Notes under the pieces: model-generated | What the model was told of the DNA's origin: nothing | The model's database searches: none | Seen by the model: the letters and a program-made list of their open reading frames with translations, nothing else | DNA from: an uncultured Bacteroidia bacterium | Lineage (GTDB): Bacteria; Bacteroidota; Bacteroidia; Bacteroidales; Prolixibacteraceae | Length of the DNA: 64,000 nt | NCBI GenBank assembly: GCA_903907075.1 | Contig: CAIVMQ010000085.1 | Coordinates: forward strand, 1-64,000 | Direction of reading: 5' to 3' | Program-made: the position numbers and the translations under genes | Part shown: piece by piece, positions 19,242 to 28,036 of the stretch | How the letters are laid out: every line of letters starts with the position of its first letter | Numbering within the stretch: the first letter of the stretch is position 1

Positions 19242-20192
19242 ATGAGTAATGCTATAGTTTCAACCAATTTTTCCTTTCCGGGACAACAGAGTTTTTACAA
19301 GGGAAAGGTTAGGGATGTGTACAATATTAACAACGACTACCTTGTAATGGTTGTTTCCGATCGAATCTCTGCTTTCGATGTGGTGCTTCCCAGAGGAATC
19401 CCTTATAAAGGTCAAGTTTTGAATCAGATTGCAGCTAAATTTCTGGATGCCACTTCAGATATTGTCCCTAACTGGAAGTTGGCTATTCCTGACCCAATGG
19501 TTACTGTAGGTCATTTATGTGAACCATTTAAGGTTGAGATGGTTATCCGTGGTTACCTTACTGGGCACGCCTGGAGGCAATATCGTTCCGGAATTAGGGT
19601 ATTATGTGGCATCGCTATGCCGGATGGGATGAAGGAGAGTCAAAAATTCCCGACGCCAATTATTACACCAACGACAAAAGCCGCAGAAGGACATGATGAA
19701 GATATATCACGTGAAGAAATTATCAAACAGGGACTTGTGGCAGCCGAAGATTATGAAATACTAGAAAAATATACGTATTCGCTATTTGAAAGAGGCACTT
19801 CGATAGCAGCGAGTAAAGGCTTAATATTAGTTGACACCAAATATGAGTTTGGAAAAAAAGGCGATCAGATATACCTAATCGACGAAATACATACCCCAGA
19901 CTCTTCCCGCTATTTTTATGCTGATGGTTACCAACAGCGATTAACTAATGGAGAAAACCAAAAGCAACTCTCTAAAGAATTTGTGCGTCAATGGCTAATC
20001 GAAAATGGTTTTCAAGGCCTCGAAGGGCAACATGTACCAGAAATGTCTGATGAACTTGTAAATCAAATTTCTGATCGATATATCGAACTTTTTGAAAATA
20101 TTACTGGAGATAAGTTTATCAAGGGTGATGTAGCTAATGCAGGAAAGCGGATCGAAAATAACATCAGAAATTTCATTAACTCTAAAATCTAA
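19242..20192 (+). CDS. purC: Phosphoribosylaminoimidazole-succinocarboxamide synthase
   Basis: Joins CAIR and aspartate using ATP to give SAICAR in purine synthesis. 316 residues, the longer eukaryote/Bacteroidota-like form. Signature segments are [11 protein letters not shown] at the nucleotide loop, [20 protein letters not shown], the [16 protein letters not shown] block, [14 protein letters not shown], and [17 protein letters not shown] near the active site. Just downstream of phoH, and followed by a strong bidirectional terminator. Confidence 0.97.
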   Translation: MSNAIVSTNFSFPGQQSFYKGKVRDVYNINNDYLVMVVSDRISAFDVVLPRGIPYKGQVLNQIAAKFLDATSDIVPNWKLAIPDPMVTVGHLCEPFKVEMVIRGYLTGHAWRQYRSGIRVLCGIAMPDGMKESQKFPTPIITPTTKAAEGHDEDISREEIIKQGLVAAEDYEILEKYTYSLFERGTSIAASKGLILVDTKYEFGKKGDQIYLIDEIHTPDSSRYFYADGYQQRLTNGENQKQLSKEFVRQWLIENGFQGLEGQHVPEMSDELVNQISDRYIELFENITGDKFIKGDVANAGKRIENNIRNFINSKI

Positions 20193-20265
20193 ATAGATAT
20201 TTAATAGCTGAAAATTAATTAGTTAACACTTGTTAATTGAATTTTTAAATCTTTATTTAGCGCAT

Positions 20266-20303
20266 AAAAAAGAGCGGAAATTAGTTGACTTCCGCTCTTT
20301 TTT
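20266..20303. terminator. Bidirectional terminator between purC and the DUF5606 gene
   Basis: Perfect 14-base stem aaaaaagagcggaa/ttccgctctttttt with a 10-base loop (20280-20289). A and T runs on either side serve both convergent genes. Confidence 0.92.
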
Positions 20304-20333
20304 CGATTTTACCAATCTGTTTTTAATATTACA

Positions 20334-20780
20334 TTAAACCTTACTCTTTGTTTTTTTAACAGGAGAAGGTTTAGGAACTACTTCGTCGGGAACTTTATCC
20401 TCAAAAATCAATAACCCTTTTTCATTCAATAAATTATACCAGGAAATAACTTTTTTTACATCCGATCCGTAAACACGATCTTTATCGTAATCTGGCAATA
20501 TAACCTCAAAATATTTTTTTAATTCTTCAGGTGAAGCCTTTGCTTCTATGGCTTGTCCACCATTCTCTTTATCCGAAATCTTCTCGAAGATCTTCTTTAA
20601 GGGGATATCTTCAGAAGCGGTATAAATAGCAATATCTTCTAAAGCACTCATCTTTGCATCTGCATAAGCCGTTGATTTTTTACCTGTTAACAACGATTCG
20701 ATCACAACACTGCTTTTACCTTCAGATACCACTTTAAAAAGTCCGGGTTGTCCGGAGATTGACAATATTCCTTTTAACAT
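20334..20780 (-). CDS. DUF5606 domain protein
   Basis: 148 residues. The conserved N-terminal block MLKGILSISGQPGLFKVVSE with SLLTGKKSTAYADAKMSALE matches the DUF5606 family of Bacteroidota, which I recognise by pattern but whose function is unknown. A second conserved part (ELKKYFEVILPDYDKDRVY, SDVKKVISWYNLL) suggests a small helical domain; the C terminus is a Lys/Pro-rich tail. No signal peptide, so cytoplasmic. A TATCTTCG promoter-like box lies at 20809-20816 on its strand. Monocistronic. Confidence 0.85.
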   Translation of the reverse strand: MLKGILSISGQPGLFKVVSEGKSSVVIESLLTGKKSTAYADAKMSALEDIAIYTASEDIPLKKIFEKISDKENGGQAIEAKASPEELKKYFEVILPDYDKDRVYGSDVKKVISWYNLLNEKGLLIFEDKVPDEVVPKPSPVKKTKSKV

Positions 20781-20808
20781 AGTGTTTTACTTTATTTTTT
20801 TTGAATTG

Positions 20809-20816
20809 CGAAGATA
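20809..20816 (-). promoter_or_regulatory. Promoter -7 box for the DUF5606 gene
   Basis: Minus-strand TATCTTCG followed by CA, one mismatch to TAnnTTTG, 29 bases upstream of the start. The same box precedes the DUF502 gene at 26589. Confidence 0.4.
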
Positions 20817-20880
20817 GTTATTTAATAATATTGGCCAATATTTGTGTGCTAATCTGGCACAATTTACTCTCTTTTAACAA

Positions 20881-22953
20881 TTATAAATTAAGTTGATGGA
20901 TGATTCCAATCCTAACCCATCGTCCAGGCTCATGAAGATTCCCAAAATCAAAATAGGATTTATTAAACAGATTTGATGCTTCTAGATAACAAGTAGTCTC
21001 CTTTTTCTTCCAATAGACACGACTATCAACAACAATAAATGGCTTAAAATTAACCTCTTCACCGTACTTTGAACCATCCCATTTTGTGTAAGTCCCGTTA
21101 CGGTTATTATAGCAGATTTGCCAATTTATTCCAATGTTTTTTACTATGACATGTGAAATCCCTAGATTTACTTTATTCTTTAGATAATCAAGAACATACT
21201 CTGAGGCATAAATTCCAGTTTGTCTGTTTTGAGATAGATGCGACCATGAAAAATTGATCAATTGAATAAATCCCTTTTTACCAAATAGCCTTTCAGTATT
21301 AATCTTAGCTGAAAGTTCAGTACCATTGCTGTTTAATTCAGTAATATTCTGCGCATACCAAACATTATCAGAGGGTTTGCGCACCCAATCAATCATATTG
21401 GTGCCATTGCGATGAAAATAGGCAAAATGACCATCAACTCCTTTGAATTGATATTTAATACCCGTTTCAAATTCCAACGCCTTTTCGGGCTGAAGGGATA
21501 TATTGCCCTTATTCGTTGGACTGGAATAGTATAAATCGGTAAAAGTGGGCATGCGAAGGGATGAATTCATTAATGCATAACCTCGTATGATCTTTGAGAA
21601 TTGATAACTCACATCAATTCCAGGAAAGTAATTCCATTTCATGCCTAAGTGAGAATTCCAATTGGCCATTAACCCCATTGACGCGCTGAAATTTTGGAGG
21701 TAAACAGAATGTTCAACAAATAGGCTTAAATTTGTTCGGGTATCAGATTTTGTAAACATTTTCCCCGGCTCACCTGGGACCGGAATCTGTGTTACCAGAG
21801 GAACTCCCAAAACATTACTCCAGATATTTTCATTGCGCATATCTACCCCAAATGCTGTCTTTCCGAGTGATGATCCAAACCATGCATTTAAATTAGTCCC
21901 ATATACATCGGTCAAATGAAAATTATGATTGGTATACCATGATGCAGCAAGCTCAGGGTATCTGAAAAGCTCAAAGCGATCTTGATTTCTGCGCCAATAA
22001 ACTGACGGTGTAAAATGAACAATATCACCTGTTTCCATTTTCACTGAGGCGAATATTGTTTTAACTTGCTCAAATTGATCGGGATATGCGGGCGTGTAAA
22101 AGCTGTTGGCACCGAAACTTCGATCGGTATGCCCGGCCTGTAACTCTAGAGAACCCGCCCTCGTCAGAAGCTTTCCCTGGTAAAATGCATCGGCTATTTT
22201 AAAATCAGTATTCTTGATATATCCATCAGAAGACCTGCGATCAACGGATATTAAATTCTTAACCTTACCCGTAATAAAGGTTCCAGAGATGGAACCATCA
22301 ACATAACCATTACCGCCTGCACTTAAGCGTCCTTTAAGGTTCGAATTTTCAGCTGTTCCTGTTATAATGTTAATTGCCCCACTGAAAGCATTTGGGCCGT
22401 AAATACGCGAGGCTGGTCCCTCTAAAATCTCAATTCTCTCTACCGCATCAAAGCTGACCGGAAGATTTAAGGAATGATGACCGGTTTGCGGATCATTAAT
22501 ATTAATTCCGTTAAGCAAAATCAATACCTGATCAAATGAACCACCGCGAATACTAATGTCTGACTGAACACCAAGGCCTCCTCGCTGCCTTACGTCAACG
22601 TCAAGAGCATACCGAAGCAAGTCTTGAATCGTTTGTACAGGTGCCGATTGAATTTCTTCCTTCTCAATTATCTTTACGATGCGGGAAACCTGCGAGAAGG
22701 CCACAGGAACACGCTGCGCACTAACCACAACAGTCTCAATATCAATATCTTTTATTGAATCAATTGTGTCATGACCGGCTATTATCATATTTCTTTCGGC
22801 ATTCGAAGGAATAGCGAACAATAAGTAACACACACTTAAACAGCCAATTCGCACTATTTTGTGTAAACTTTGGAAGATCGAATATCCCTTTCGGCCAAAC
22901 TTTTTAAAAGTTAAAACATGATTTGCCCGGCGCACCAGACTTTTTTTATTCAT
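20881..22953 (-). CDS. TonB-dependent outer membrane receptor (BtuB/FepA-like)
   Basis: 690 residues. After a long basic N terminus comes a hydrophobic signal segment (IGCLSVCYLLFAIPSNA), then a TonB-box-like stretch (IETVVVSAQRVP). The plug domain has 'IQDLLRYALDVDVRQRGGLG' and 'SIRGGSFDQVLILLNGININ', followed by EILEGPASRIYGPNAFSGAINI. The rest is a 22-stranded barrel ending in the family-typical aromatic region. Ligand unknown; size and motifs are closest to the vitamin B12/siderophore class rather than SusC. No SusD partner and no cobalamin riboswitch are upstream. A TAACTTTG box on its strand is at 22981-22988. Divergent from the GH109-like gene. Confidence 0.88.
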   Translation of the reverse strand: MNKKSLVRRANHVLTFKKFGRKGYSIFQSLHKIVRIGCLSVCYLLFAIPSNAERNMIIAGHDTIDSIKDIDIETVVVSAQRVPVAFSQVSRIVKIIEKEEIQSAPVQTIQDLLRYALDVDVRQRGGLGVQSDISIRGGSFDQVLILLNGININDPQTGHHSLNLPVSFDAVERIEILEGPASRIYGPNAFSGAINIITGTAENSNLKGRLSAGGNGYVDGSISGTFITGKVKNLISVDRRSSDGYIKNTDFKIADAFYQGKLLTRAGSLELQAGHTDRSFGANSFYTPAYPDQFEQVKTIFASVKMETGDIVHFTPSVYWRRNQDRFELFRYPELAASWYTNHNFHLTDVYGTNLNAWFGSSLGKTAFGVDMRNENIWSNVLGVPLVTQIPVPGEPGKMFTKSDTRTNLSLFVEHSVYLQNFSASMGLMANWNSHLGMKWNYFPGIDVSYQFSKIIRGYALMNSSLRMPTFTDLYYSSPTNKGNISLQPEKALEFETGIKYQFKGVDGHFAYFHRNGTNMIDWVRKPSDNVWYAQNITELNSNGTELSAKINTERLFGKKGFIQLINFSWSHLSQNRQTGIYASEYVLDYLKNKVNLGISHVIVKNIGINWQICYNNRNGTYTKWDGSKYGEEVNFKPFIVVDSRVYWKKKETTCYLEASNLFNKSYFDFGNLHEPGRWVRIGIIHQLNL

Positions 22954-22980
22954 AATTTTTATTTTTTAAGATTTATCCTT

Positions 22981-22988
22981 CAAAGTTA
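22981..22988 (-). promoter_or_regulatory. Promoter -7 box for the TonB receptor
   Basis: Minus-strand TAACTTTG, a full TAnnTTTG match, 28 bases upstream of the receptor start codon. Confidence 0.45.
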
Positions 22989-23146
22989 TTCAAACATTTT
23001 ATTTTACGGTTTGGTTTATCCATTTTTACAAGATAATTGAATTTTAATGTAAATGACAATGAGGGGCTTTTACTGATAATCGTAAGTCCGGAAATATTTT
23101 CCACAACGCATAAAACAGTAACAACTTATAAACTAAACCTTTAAGA

Positions 23147-24592
23147 ATGAAAACAAACCGAAGAGAATTTGTTAAAACAGGCACCGTTGCGGGTCTGGGA
23201 ATTGCTGGGATTGGGCTGACAGTCACGAATACATTTGGCCAGAAACGAGCCAAAAGCAAGGATGCTATTATTCGCGATCCTAATATAGTAAGAGTTGGGT
23301 TCATTGGTATTGGGGGCAGAGGAACAGGTCATGTTCACGATTCATTAACTGTGGGAGGAATTGAAGTTGTATCTGTATGCGATTTAAGCCAGGAAGCAAT
23401 TGACAACGTTCAAAAAATGGTTATTAAGAGCGGAGGAAAAGCTCCAAAAGGATATACCGGCAGCCCTCATGCGTTTGAACAGATGTTAAAAAATGAAGTG
23501 CTTGATGCAGTAATCATTGCTACTCCTTGGGATTGGCATGTTCCAATGGCCATTGCCTCAATGAAGGCCGGTGTACCTTATACCGGAGTTGAAGTTTCAG
23601 CGGCAAATACTCTTGAAGAGTGTTGGGACTTGGTAAATGTGCATGAACAGACTGGTAATCAGGTTATGATTATGGAGAATGTGTGCTACCGAAGAGATGT
23701 TATGGCAATTTTAAATATGGTTCGAAAAAATATCTTTGGTGAATTAATTCATTGCCGTTGCGGATATGAACATGACTTACGTGGTGTTAAATTTTCAGTA
23801 GACGATGATGAAATTAAAATTGGTAAAGAGGCCGAATCAGAAGCTCAATGGCGCGGCCTTCATTCAATAAAACGCAATGGCGACCTCTATCCTACTCATG
23901 GACTTGGTCCAATTGGAATTTATCTGGATATCAATAAAGGCAACAGATTCCTAACGTTATCTTCAATGGCATCGAAATCAAGAGGATTGAAGAAATTTGT
24001 CTCCGACCATACTAAAAAAGATGATACCTACCGTGAAATTAACTTTAATTTAGGAGATATTGTGACCACAATGATTAAGTGTGCTAATGGAGAAACGATA
24101 ATCGTTACGCATGATACAAACTTGCCACGTCCCTATTCACTAGGGTTTCGCGTGCAAGGGACAAATGGGATTTGGAAAGGCGAAGGCGGAGGAGATTGGA
24201 CCGATGCCGGAGAACAAATCTATGTCGAAGGTCAATCGAAAGAACATACCTGGGATAAGGCCGAAGAGTGGCTTAAAAAATATGACCATCAGTACTGGAG
24301 AGATAAAGGGGACCAGGCAACCGGAGGAGGACATGGCGGAATGGACTTTATCATGCTTAACGATTTCTTTGATACAGTTCGAAATAAAAAACAAGTTCCT
24401 CTCGATGCTTATGATGCAGCAGCATGGAGCGCTGTCTCTGCGCTTTCTGAAATGTCTGTCGCCAGAGGAGGTGCATTAGTTGATTTCCCAGATTTCACAA
24501 GAGGTCAATGGATCAAACGTCATCCTAGTTTTGCTAAAGATGGTAAATTTCCAACTGCCCCTGAACGTGAATATATCGAAAATTTGTTCTAA
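23147..24592 (+). CDS. Exported Gfo/Idh/MocA-fold protein, GH109-like glycosidase
   Basis: 481 residues. The N terminus RREFVKTGTVAGLGIAGIGL is a twin-arginine signal. A Rossmann domain starts at about residue 47 with VRVGFIGIGGRGTGH. The sequence 'GDLYPTHGLGPIGIYLDINK' followed by GNRFLTLSSMASKSRG is characteristic of family GH109, whose founding members are NAD-dependent alpha-N-acetylgalactosaminidases. I therefore favour a glycoside hydrolase using bound NAD over a soluble dehydrogenase, but substrate is unproved. Export by Tat would fit a cofactor loaded in the cytoplasm. Single gene, divergent from a TonB receptor, followed by a hairpin terminator. Confidence 0.8.
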   Translation: MKTNRREFVKTGTVAGLGIAGIGLTVTNTFGQKRAKSKDAIIRDPNIVRVGFIGIGGRGTGHVHDSLTVGGIEVVSVCDLSQEAIDNVQKMVIKSGGKAPKGYTGSPHAFEQMLKNEVLDAVIIATPWDWHVPMAIASMKAGVPYTGVEVSAANTLEECWDLVNVHEQTGNQVMIMENVCYRRDVMAILNMVRKNIFGELIHCRCGYEHDLRGVKFSVDDDEIKIGKEAESEAQWRGLHSIKRNGDLYPTHGLGPIGIYLDINKGNRFLTLSSMASKSRGLKKFVSDHTKKDDTYREINFNLGDIVTTMIKCANGETIIVTHDTNLPRPYSLGFRVQGTNGIWKGEGGGDWTDAGEQIYVEGQSKEHTWDKAEEWLKKYDHQYWRDKGDQATGGGHGGMDFIMLNDFFDTVRNKKQVPLDAYDAAAWSAVSALSEMSVARGGALVDFPDFTRGQWIKRHPSFAKDGKFPTAPEREYIENLF

Positions 24593-24600
24593 CTACTAGT

Positions 24601-24637
24601 ATTAGCAGAGACACGAGTTTTTCCTGTCTCTGCTAAT
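24601..24637. terminator. Bidirectional hairpin between GH109-like and zinc peptidase genes
   Basis: Perfect 13-base stem attagcagagaca/tgtctctgctaat with an 11-base loop (24614-24624). T-runs are short, so terminator strength is uncertain, but it lies exactly between two convergent genes. Confidence 0.75.
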
Positions 24638-24642
24638 TAATT

Positions 24643-25326
24643 TTAATCCCTGCGTACTCCCATATAGACCATCACATAATACAACAAGGTGGCTAACGAG
24701 CCTAAGGCTGCAATTATATAGGTATAGCCTGCCCATTTAAGAGCATCTTCTGCCTTCTCATGAGTCTCAGAATTAGTTACACCTGATGTTTTAATCCAGA
24801 TCAATGCACGGTTACTCGCATTAATTTCAACAGGAAGGGTAATGAAACTGAAAAGAGTCGTCAGTGCAAAAAGAACAATCCCAGCCAGTAAAATTGCGGG
24901 AAAAGTATTTACCATAAGTATTCCGGCTAGTAATATCCACTGCATCCACTGAGAGGCAAAACTAACAACCGGAACAAGACCTGAACGTAAACCAAGCCAC
25001 TCATAGGCCGCTGCATGTTGCAAGGCATGACCACATTCATGAGCTGCCACAGCGGCAGCAGCAACACTTCGACCAGAGTAAACATCGTCACTTAAATTGA
25101 CTGTTTTTGATGACGGATCGTAATGGTCAGTCAGTTGACCTTCTACTGACAATATTGTAACTCCCTGTATACCATTGTCTTTTAGCATTTGCCGTGCAAC
25201 CTCTTCTCCCGACATTCCATTAGCAGTAGCAATTTTCGAATATTCCTTAAAACGACGCTTTAATTGATTGCTGATTAACCAACTAGCAAGTGCAAAAACA
25301 ATAAATATTATCCAACTTCCCATCAT
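24643..25326 (-). CDS. Membrane zinc metallopeptidase (YugP family)
   Basis: 227 residues. One N-terminal membrane helix (SWIIFIVFALASWLIS), then a domain with the zinc motif HECGH at 96-100, followed by two or three hydrophobic helices (ILLAGILMVNTFPAILLAGI; YIIAALGSLATLLYYVMVY). Matches the Zn_peptidase_2 family by motif spacing and topology (NLSDDVYSGRSVAAAAVAAHE). It is probably an inner-membrane protease; substrate unknown. Two adjacent ATG codons begin the frame. Confidence 0.9.
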   Translation of the reverse strand: MMGSWIIFIVFALASWLISNQLKRRFKEYSKIATANGMSGEEVARQMLKDNGIQGVTILSVEGQLTDHYDPSSKTVNLSDDVYSGRSVAAAAVAAHECGHALQHAAAYEWLGLRSGLVPVVSFASQWMQWILLAGILMVNTFPAILLAGIVLFALTTLFSFITLPVEINASNRALIWIKTSGVTNSETHEKAEDALKWAGYTYIIAALGSLATLLYYVMVYMGVRRD

Positions 25327-25664
25327 AACTGTAAATTTTATTTGTTGTTCAAAATTATGGTAAATTATATCAAAATTCCGGCCAAAAAATTATTCAATGT
25401 TAAATTGGCAGCTATTTAAATAACTAATTAAATATAATTAACTATCGAACAGTCCTATAAAAATTAAATTTTGATTAAAATAAACTATGCATCTAATTAA
25501 TGATAAACGACTTAAGGAAATAAAGTAGGTATTCGATTAAAGGGTATTGTATCACTATCTTTTTTTTGACAAAAAAAAGGCTTTATACTAAAAAGTGGTT
25601 GGAATTTTGTATTTTCAAGTAAGATTAAAATTATTCGTATGCCTATTAATTTAAAAGAATCATT
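25327..25664. other. AT-rich divergent intergenic region
   Basis: 338 bases between the zinc peptidase gene and the Lys-rich peptide gene. It holds no coding frame or RNA gene I can support. An A/T-only inverted repeat (ctttttttt/aaaaaaaag) near 25559-25579 is probably chance in a low-complexity stretch. Confidence 0.4.
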
Positions 25665-25973
25665 ATGAAAAAAATAGGAACCATTTTGGTATTAGCTATC
25701 TTCTTAGTCAGTTTTGTATCGATTCATCCTCTGGATAGAAATTTAGGGCAAACGAAGTCCGAACTGCAAGAAAACTCAGATTTAAAAGTCAAGAAGAAGA
25801 GAAACTCAACTAAAAAAGAACTCAAAGACCCAATTTCTGAAAAACAATTAAAAGACCAGAAGAAAAGAGAAATTGAAGTAAAAGAGCACTCAATCGACAA
25901 AAACAAAAAAGTAAAACGGGTTTCTTCAGATGAAAATCTACCAGAAACAGTAAAAAAGAGAAATATACCTTAG
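25665..25973 (+). CDS. Small secreted Lys/Glu-rich protein of unknown function
   Basis: 102 residues. Residues 1-22 form a signal peptide (KKIGTILVLAIFLVSFVS). The remaining ~80 are almost all charged or polar, with many Lys, Glu, Asp and Ser and almost no aromatic or bulky hydrophobic residues, so the mature chain is probably disordered and very basic. I recognise no family. A true gene is supported by the signal peptide, the ATG start and the opposite-strand gene ending precisely at its stop: the TAG at 25971-25973 interlocks with the TAA of the DUF502 gene. Confidence 0.6.
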   Translation: MKKIGTILVLAIFLVSFVSIHPLDRNLGQTKSELQENSDLKVKKKRNSTKKELKDPISEKQLKDQKKREIEVKEHSIDKNKKVKRVSSDENLPETVKKRNIP

Positions 25974-26563
25974 CTTTTCTTAATTTTCGGATGAAAATCA
26001 CCTCCGGAAACACCTCCGGAAACAATAAACTTCATCGCCTCTGTAGGTGGTATCGATAGGGGCTTAACACTAGATTGAGGGACAAAATAGATTTCACCCG
26101 AAAAGCCGTATGAAAATGGACAATAAACTGTAATTAACTCATTTTGATCTATTAAGATAGGCTTATCTTGAGTTATAAATCCAATCTTCCATAAATTATT
26201 CTCCTTGTTGACTAGCATCATCACCGGTCGATGAAATTTACGCTCTTTACCAATAAATGCAGAAAATAAATCATTTATCGAAGAGTAAATCAATTTTAAA
26301 AAAGGTGTTTTTTCAAGAATCCGTGTTATTAGTTTTTTAATTGGCCGAGCCAATATTGTCTCTCCAACCATTCCCAAAAGTACCAACAGGACAAAAAATA
26401 TAAGAATCCCTAATCCTGGGGTCTTTATCTCAAAATGCTCCTCTAAATAAGTAGATAAGAGCCCATCGGTAAACATAAAGATCCTATAAACAATAAGGAC
26501 TGTAATTCCTAACGGAGCAATTAACAAAATACCCTGAATAAAATAGGTGAACAATTTTTTCAT
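25970..26563 (-). CDS. DUF502 family inner-membrane protein
   Basis: 197 residues. Two membrane helices: residues ~8-28 (FIQGILLIAPLGITVLIVYR) and ~50-68 (GLGILIFFVLLVLLGMVGE), followed by a soluble C-terminal part with the conserved FLKLIYSSINDLFSAF and VYCPFSYGFSGEIYFVP. This is the DUF502 pattern, a family of unknown function found in many bacteria and plant chloroplast-related proteins. Its stop codon overlaps that of the Lys-rich peptide gene. A TATCTTCG promoter box precedes it. Confidence 0.88.
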   Translation of the reverse strand: MKKLFTYFIQGILLIAPLGITVLIVYRIFMFTDGLLSTYLEEHFEIKTPGLGILIFFVLLVLLGMVGETILARPIKKLITRILEKTPFLKLIYSSINDLFSAFIGKERKFHRPVMMLVNKENNLWKIGFITQDKPILIDQNELITVYCPFSYGFSGEIYFVPQSSVKPLSIPPTEAMKFIVSGGVSGGDFHPKIKKS

Positions 26564-26577
26564 ACTTCCAACAATAA

Positions 26578-26934
26578 ATTTTCGACTGCGAAGATATAAA
26601 AAATCATGATAAGGTAGTCGTATCGCATCTCTTAATTGAGATAATCGACAGTTTATCCAATATACATCATCATTCTAATTCCTTAATATCTAATCAATTA
26701 AATTACTACCGATATGAATTTGAAAAACTGGTAAACAATGATCTCCAAATTTTAAATAATTACCTTAACATTGTCTTTGTAAAGGTTCAATACTTAGCTG
26801 GAAACATTACCTTTTTATTCAAGTCAACCATTACAGATAAAAATGCATTTTATTTATTGAACAAAATGGACGTTGATTCGTTGATCATCTCAATAAATCA
26901 GCATCAAAAGGAATTAGCAGAAATATTAGAATAG
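26578..26934 (+). pseudogene. Open frame without a standard start codon; possible frameshifted small gene
   Basis: The frame is open for about 118 codons up to TAG at 26932-26934, in a gap otherwise free of genes. Its translation looks protein-like ('YYRYEFEKLVNNDLQILNN', 'FYLLNKMDVDSLIISINQ'), but no ATG, GTG or TTG occurs before codon ~89. An ATG at 26606 is in the neighbouring frame and hits TAG after three codons; one additional A after it would give a continuous ~110-residue protein beginning M-I-K-V-V-V. This suggests a one-base deletion in the genome or assembly, or a rare start codon such as ATT at 26635. I recognise no family. Confidence 0.4.
26589..26596 (-). promoter_or_regulatory. 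Promoter -7 box for the DUF502 gene
   Basis: Minus-strand TATCTTCG followed by CA, 26 bases upstream of the start codon; same sequence as the box before the DUF5606 gene. Confidence 0.4.
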
Positions 26935-27055
26935 CTAAGCTCTCTTTTTTTGCGAATTTCAAGCAATTTGTAGTAGCGAAGTTTATTCGCCGGAAATAAA
27001 ATAAAGTGGTTTTAATTAATATTCAATTACTTAAGACAATGTTTGTTCTATAATT

Positions 27056-28036
27056 ATGGAAAACCTGTATGCCGATAACTTTGCAGAAAGAATGAATCAA
27101 TGGGGAAAAGAAGGAAAGCCTTTTATATTTATCATTGATTATGAAATGAATAGTCCAATAGTTATTCCCCTTCAAGAGGCTGCCCAAAATGGTATATTTT
27201 ACAATTTTGAAAACTACAACAATACTGATAGTCAAGTAAATGAAAATAAGGAGTTTGTATTTAAGAAATTCCCTGTTAGTTATCTTCTTTTTAAAAAATC
27301 ATTCGATCAGGTGTTAAATGAAATTAAGTTGGGAAACTCATTTCTCACTAATCTCACTTTTCCCACCCCTATTAAAACTAATCTTACGCTCAAGGAGATA
27401 TTTTACAGAAGCGAAGCCCCCTTTAAATTACTCTTTAAGAATTCATTCGTTGTATTTTCACCTGAACCTTTTGTGAATATTAATAATCAGAAGATTTCAT
27501 CCTATCCCATGAAGGGGACTATCGATGCTTCAATTCAAGATGCGGAAATTAAAATTTTAAATGACATCAAGGAAACTGCAGAACATCATACGATTGTAGA
27601 TATGATACGAAATGATTTATCGCGCGTTGCCACCAATGTAAAAGTTGAGAAATTCAGGTTTCTTAATACCGTTAAAACACACGATAAAACATTGCTTCAG
27701 GTAAGTTCAGAAGTTTCTGGCGAATTACCCAATGATTATTGCAGTCATTTGGGAGATATTCTAACCGAAATATTACCAGCTGGTTCTATTTGTGGTGCTC
27801 CAAAAAGAAAAACATTAGAAATAATCAGCAATTCAGAAATCTACAAGAGAGGATATTACACAGGGGTCTTTGGAATCTTTGACGGTGTAAATCTCCAATC
27901 TGCAGTAATGATAAGGTTTATTGAAAAAACCGATCGCGAATATCTGTTTAAAAGTGGAGGTGGGATTACCTTTTTTAGTGATCCACAAAAAGAGTATCAA
28001 GAACTAATTGATAAAGTTTATGTACCAATTCATTGA
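27056..28036 (+). CDS. pabB: Aminodeoxychorismate synthase component I
   Basis: Converts chorismate with ammonia to 4-amino-4-deoxychorismate for folate. 326 residues, a short PabB lacking the N-terminal subdomain of longer forms. Chorismate-binding landmarks: SYPMKGTIDAS, EHHTIVDMIRNDLSRVA, ILPAGSICGAPKRKTLEII, YYTGVFGIFDG, and the C-terminal FKSGGGITFFSDPQKEYQEL. The PMKGT motif favours aminodeoxychorismate synthase over anthranilate synthase. The partner lyase gene overlaps its end by 29 bases. No glutamine amidotransferase (pabA) is nearby. Confidence 0.92.
   Translation: MENLYADNFAERMNQWGKEGKPFIFIIDYEMNSPIVIPLQEAAQNGIFYNFENYNNTDSQVNENKEFVFKKFPVSYLLFKKSFDQVLNEIKLGNSFLTNLTFPTPIKTNLTLKEIFYRSEAPFKLLFKNSFVVFSPEPFVNINNQKISSYPMKGTIDASIQDAEIKILNDIKETAEHHTIVDMIRNDLSRVATNVKVEKFRFLNTVKTHDKTLLQVSSEVSGELPNDYCSHLGDILTEILPAGSICGAPKRKTLEIISNSEIYKRGYYTGVFGIFDGVNLQSAVMIRFIEKTDREYLFKSGGGITFFSDPQKEYQELIDKVYVPIH

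Noticed and set aside
25557-25580. A/T-only hairpin as a terminator
   Set aside because: No flanking GC stem and no gene ending there; such pairs arise easily in A- and T-runs.
26976-26990. gcgaa/ttcgc mini-hairpin before pabB as a riboregulator
   Set aside because: Only five pairs; too short to support.
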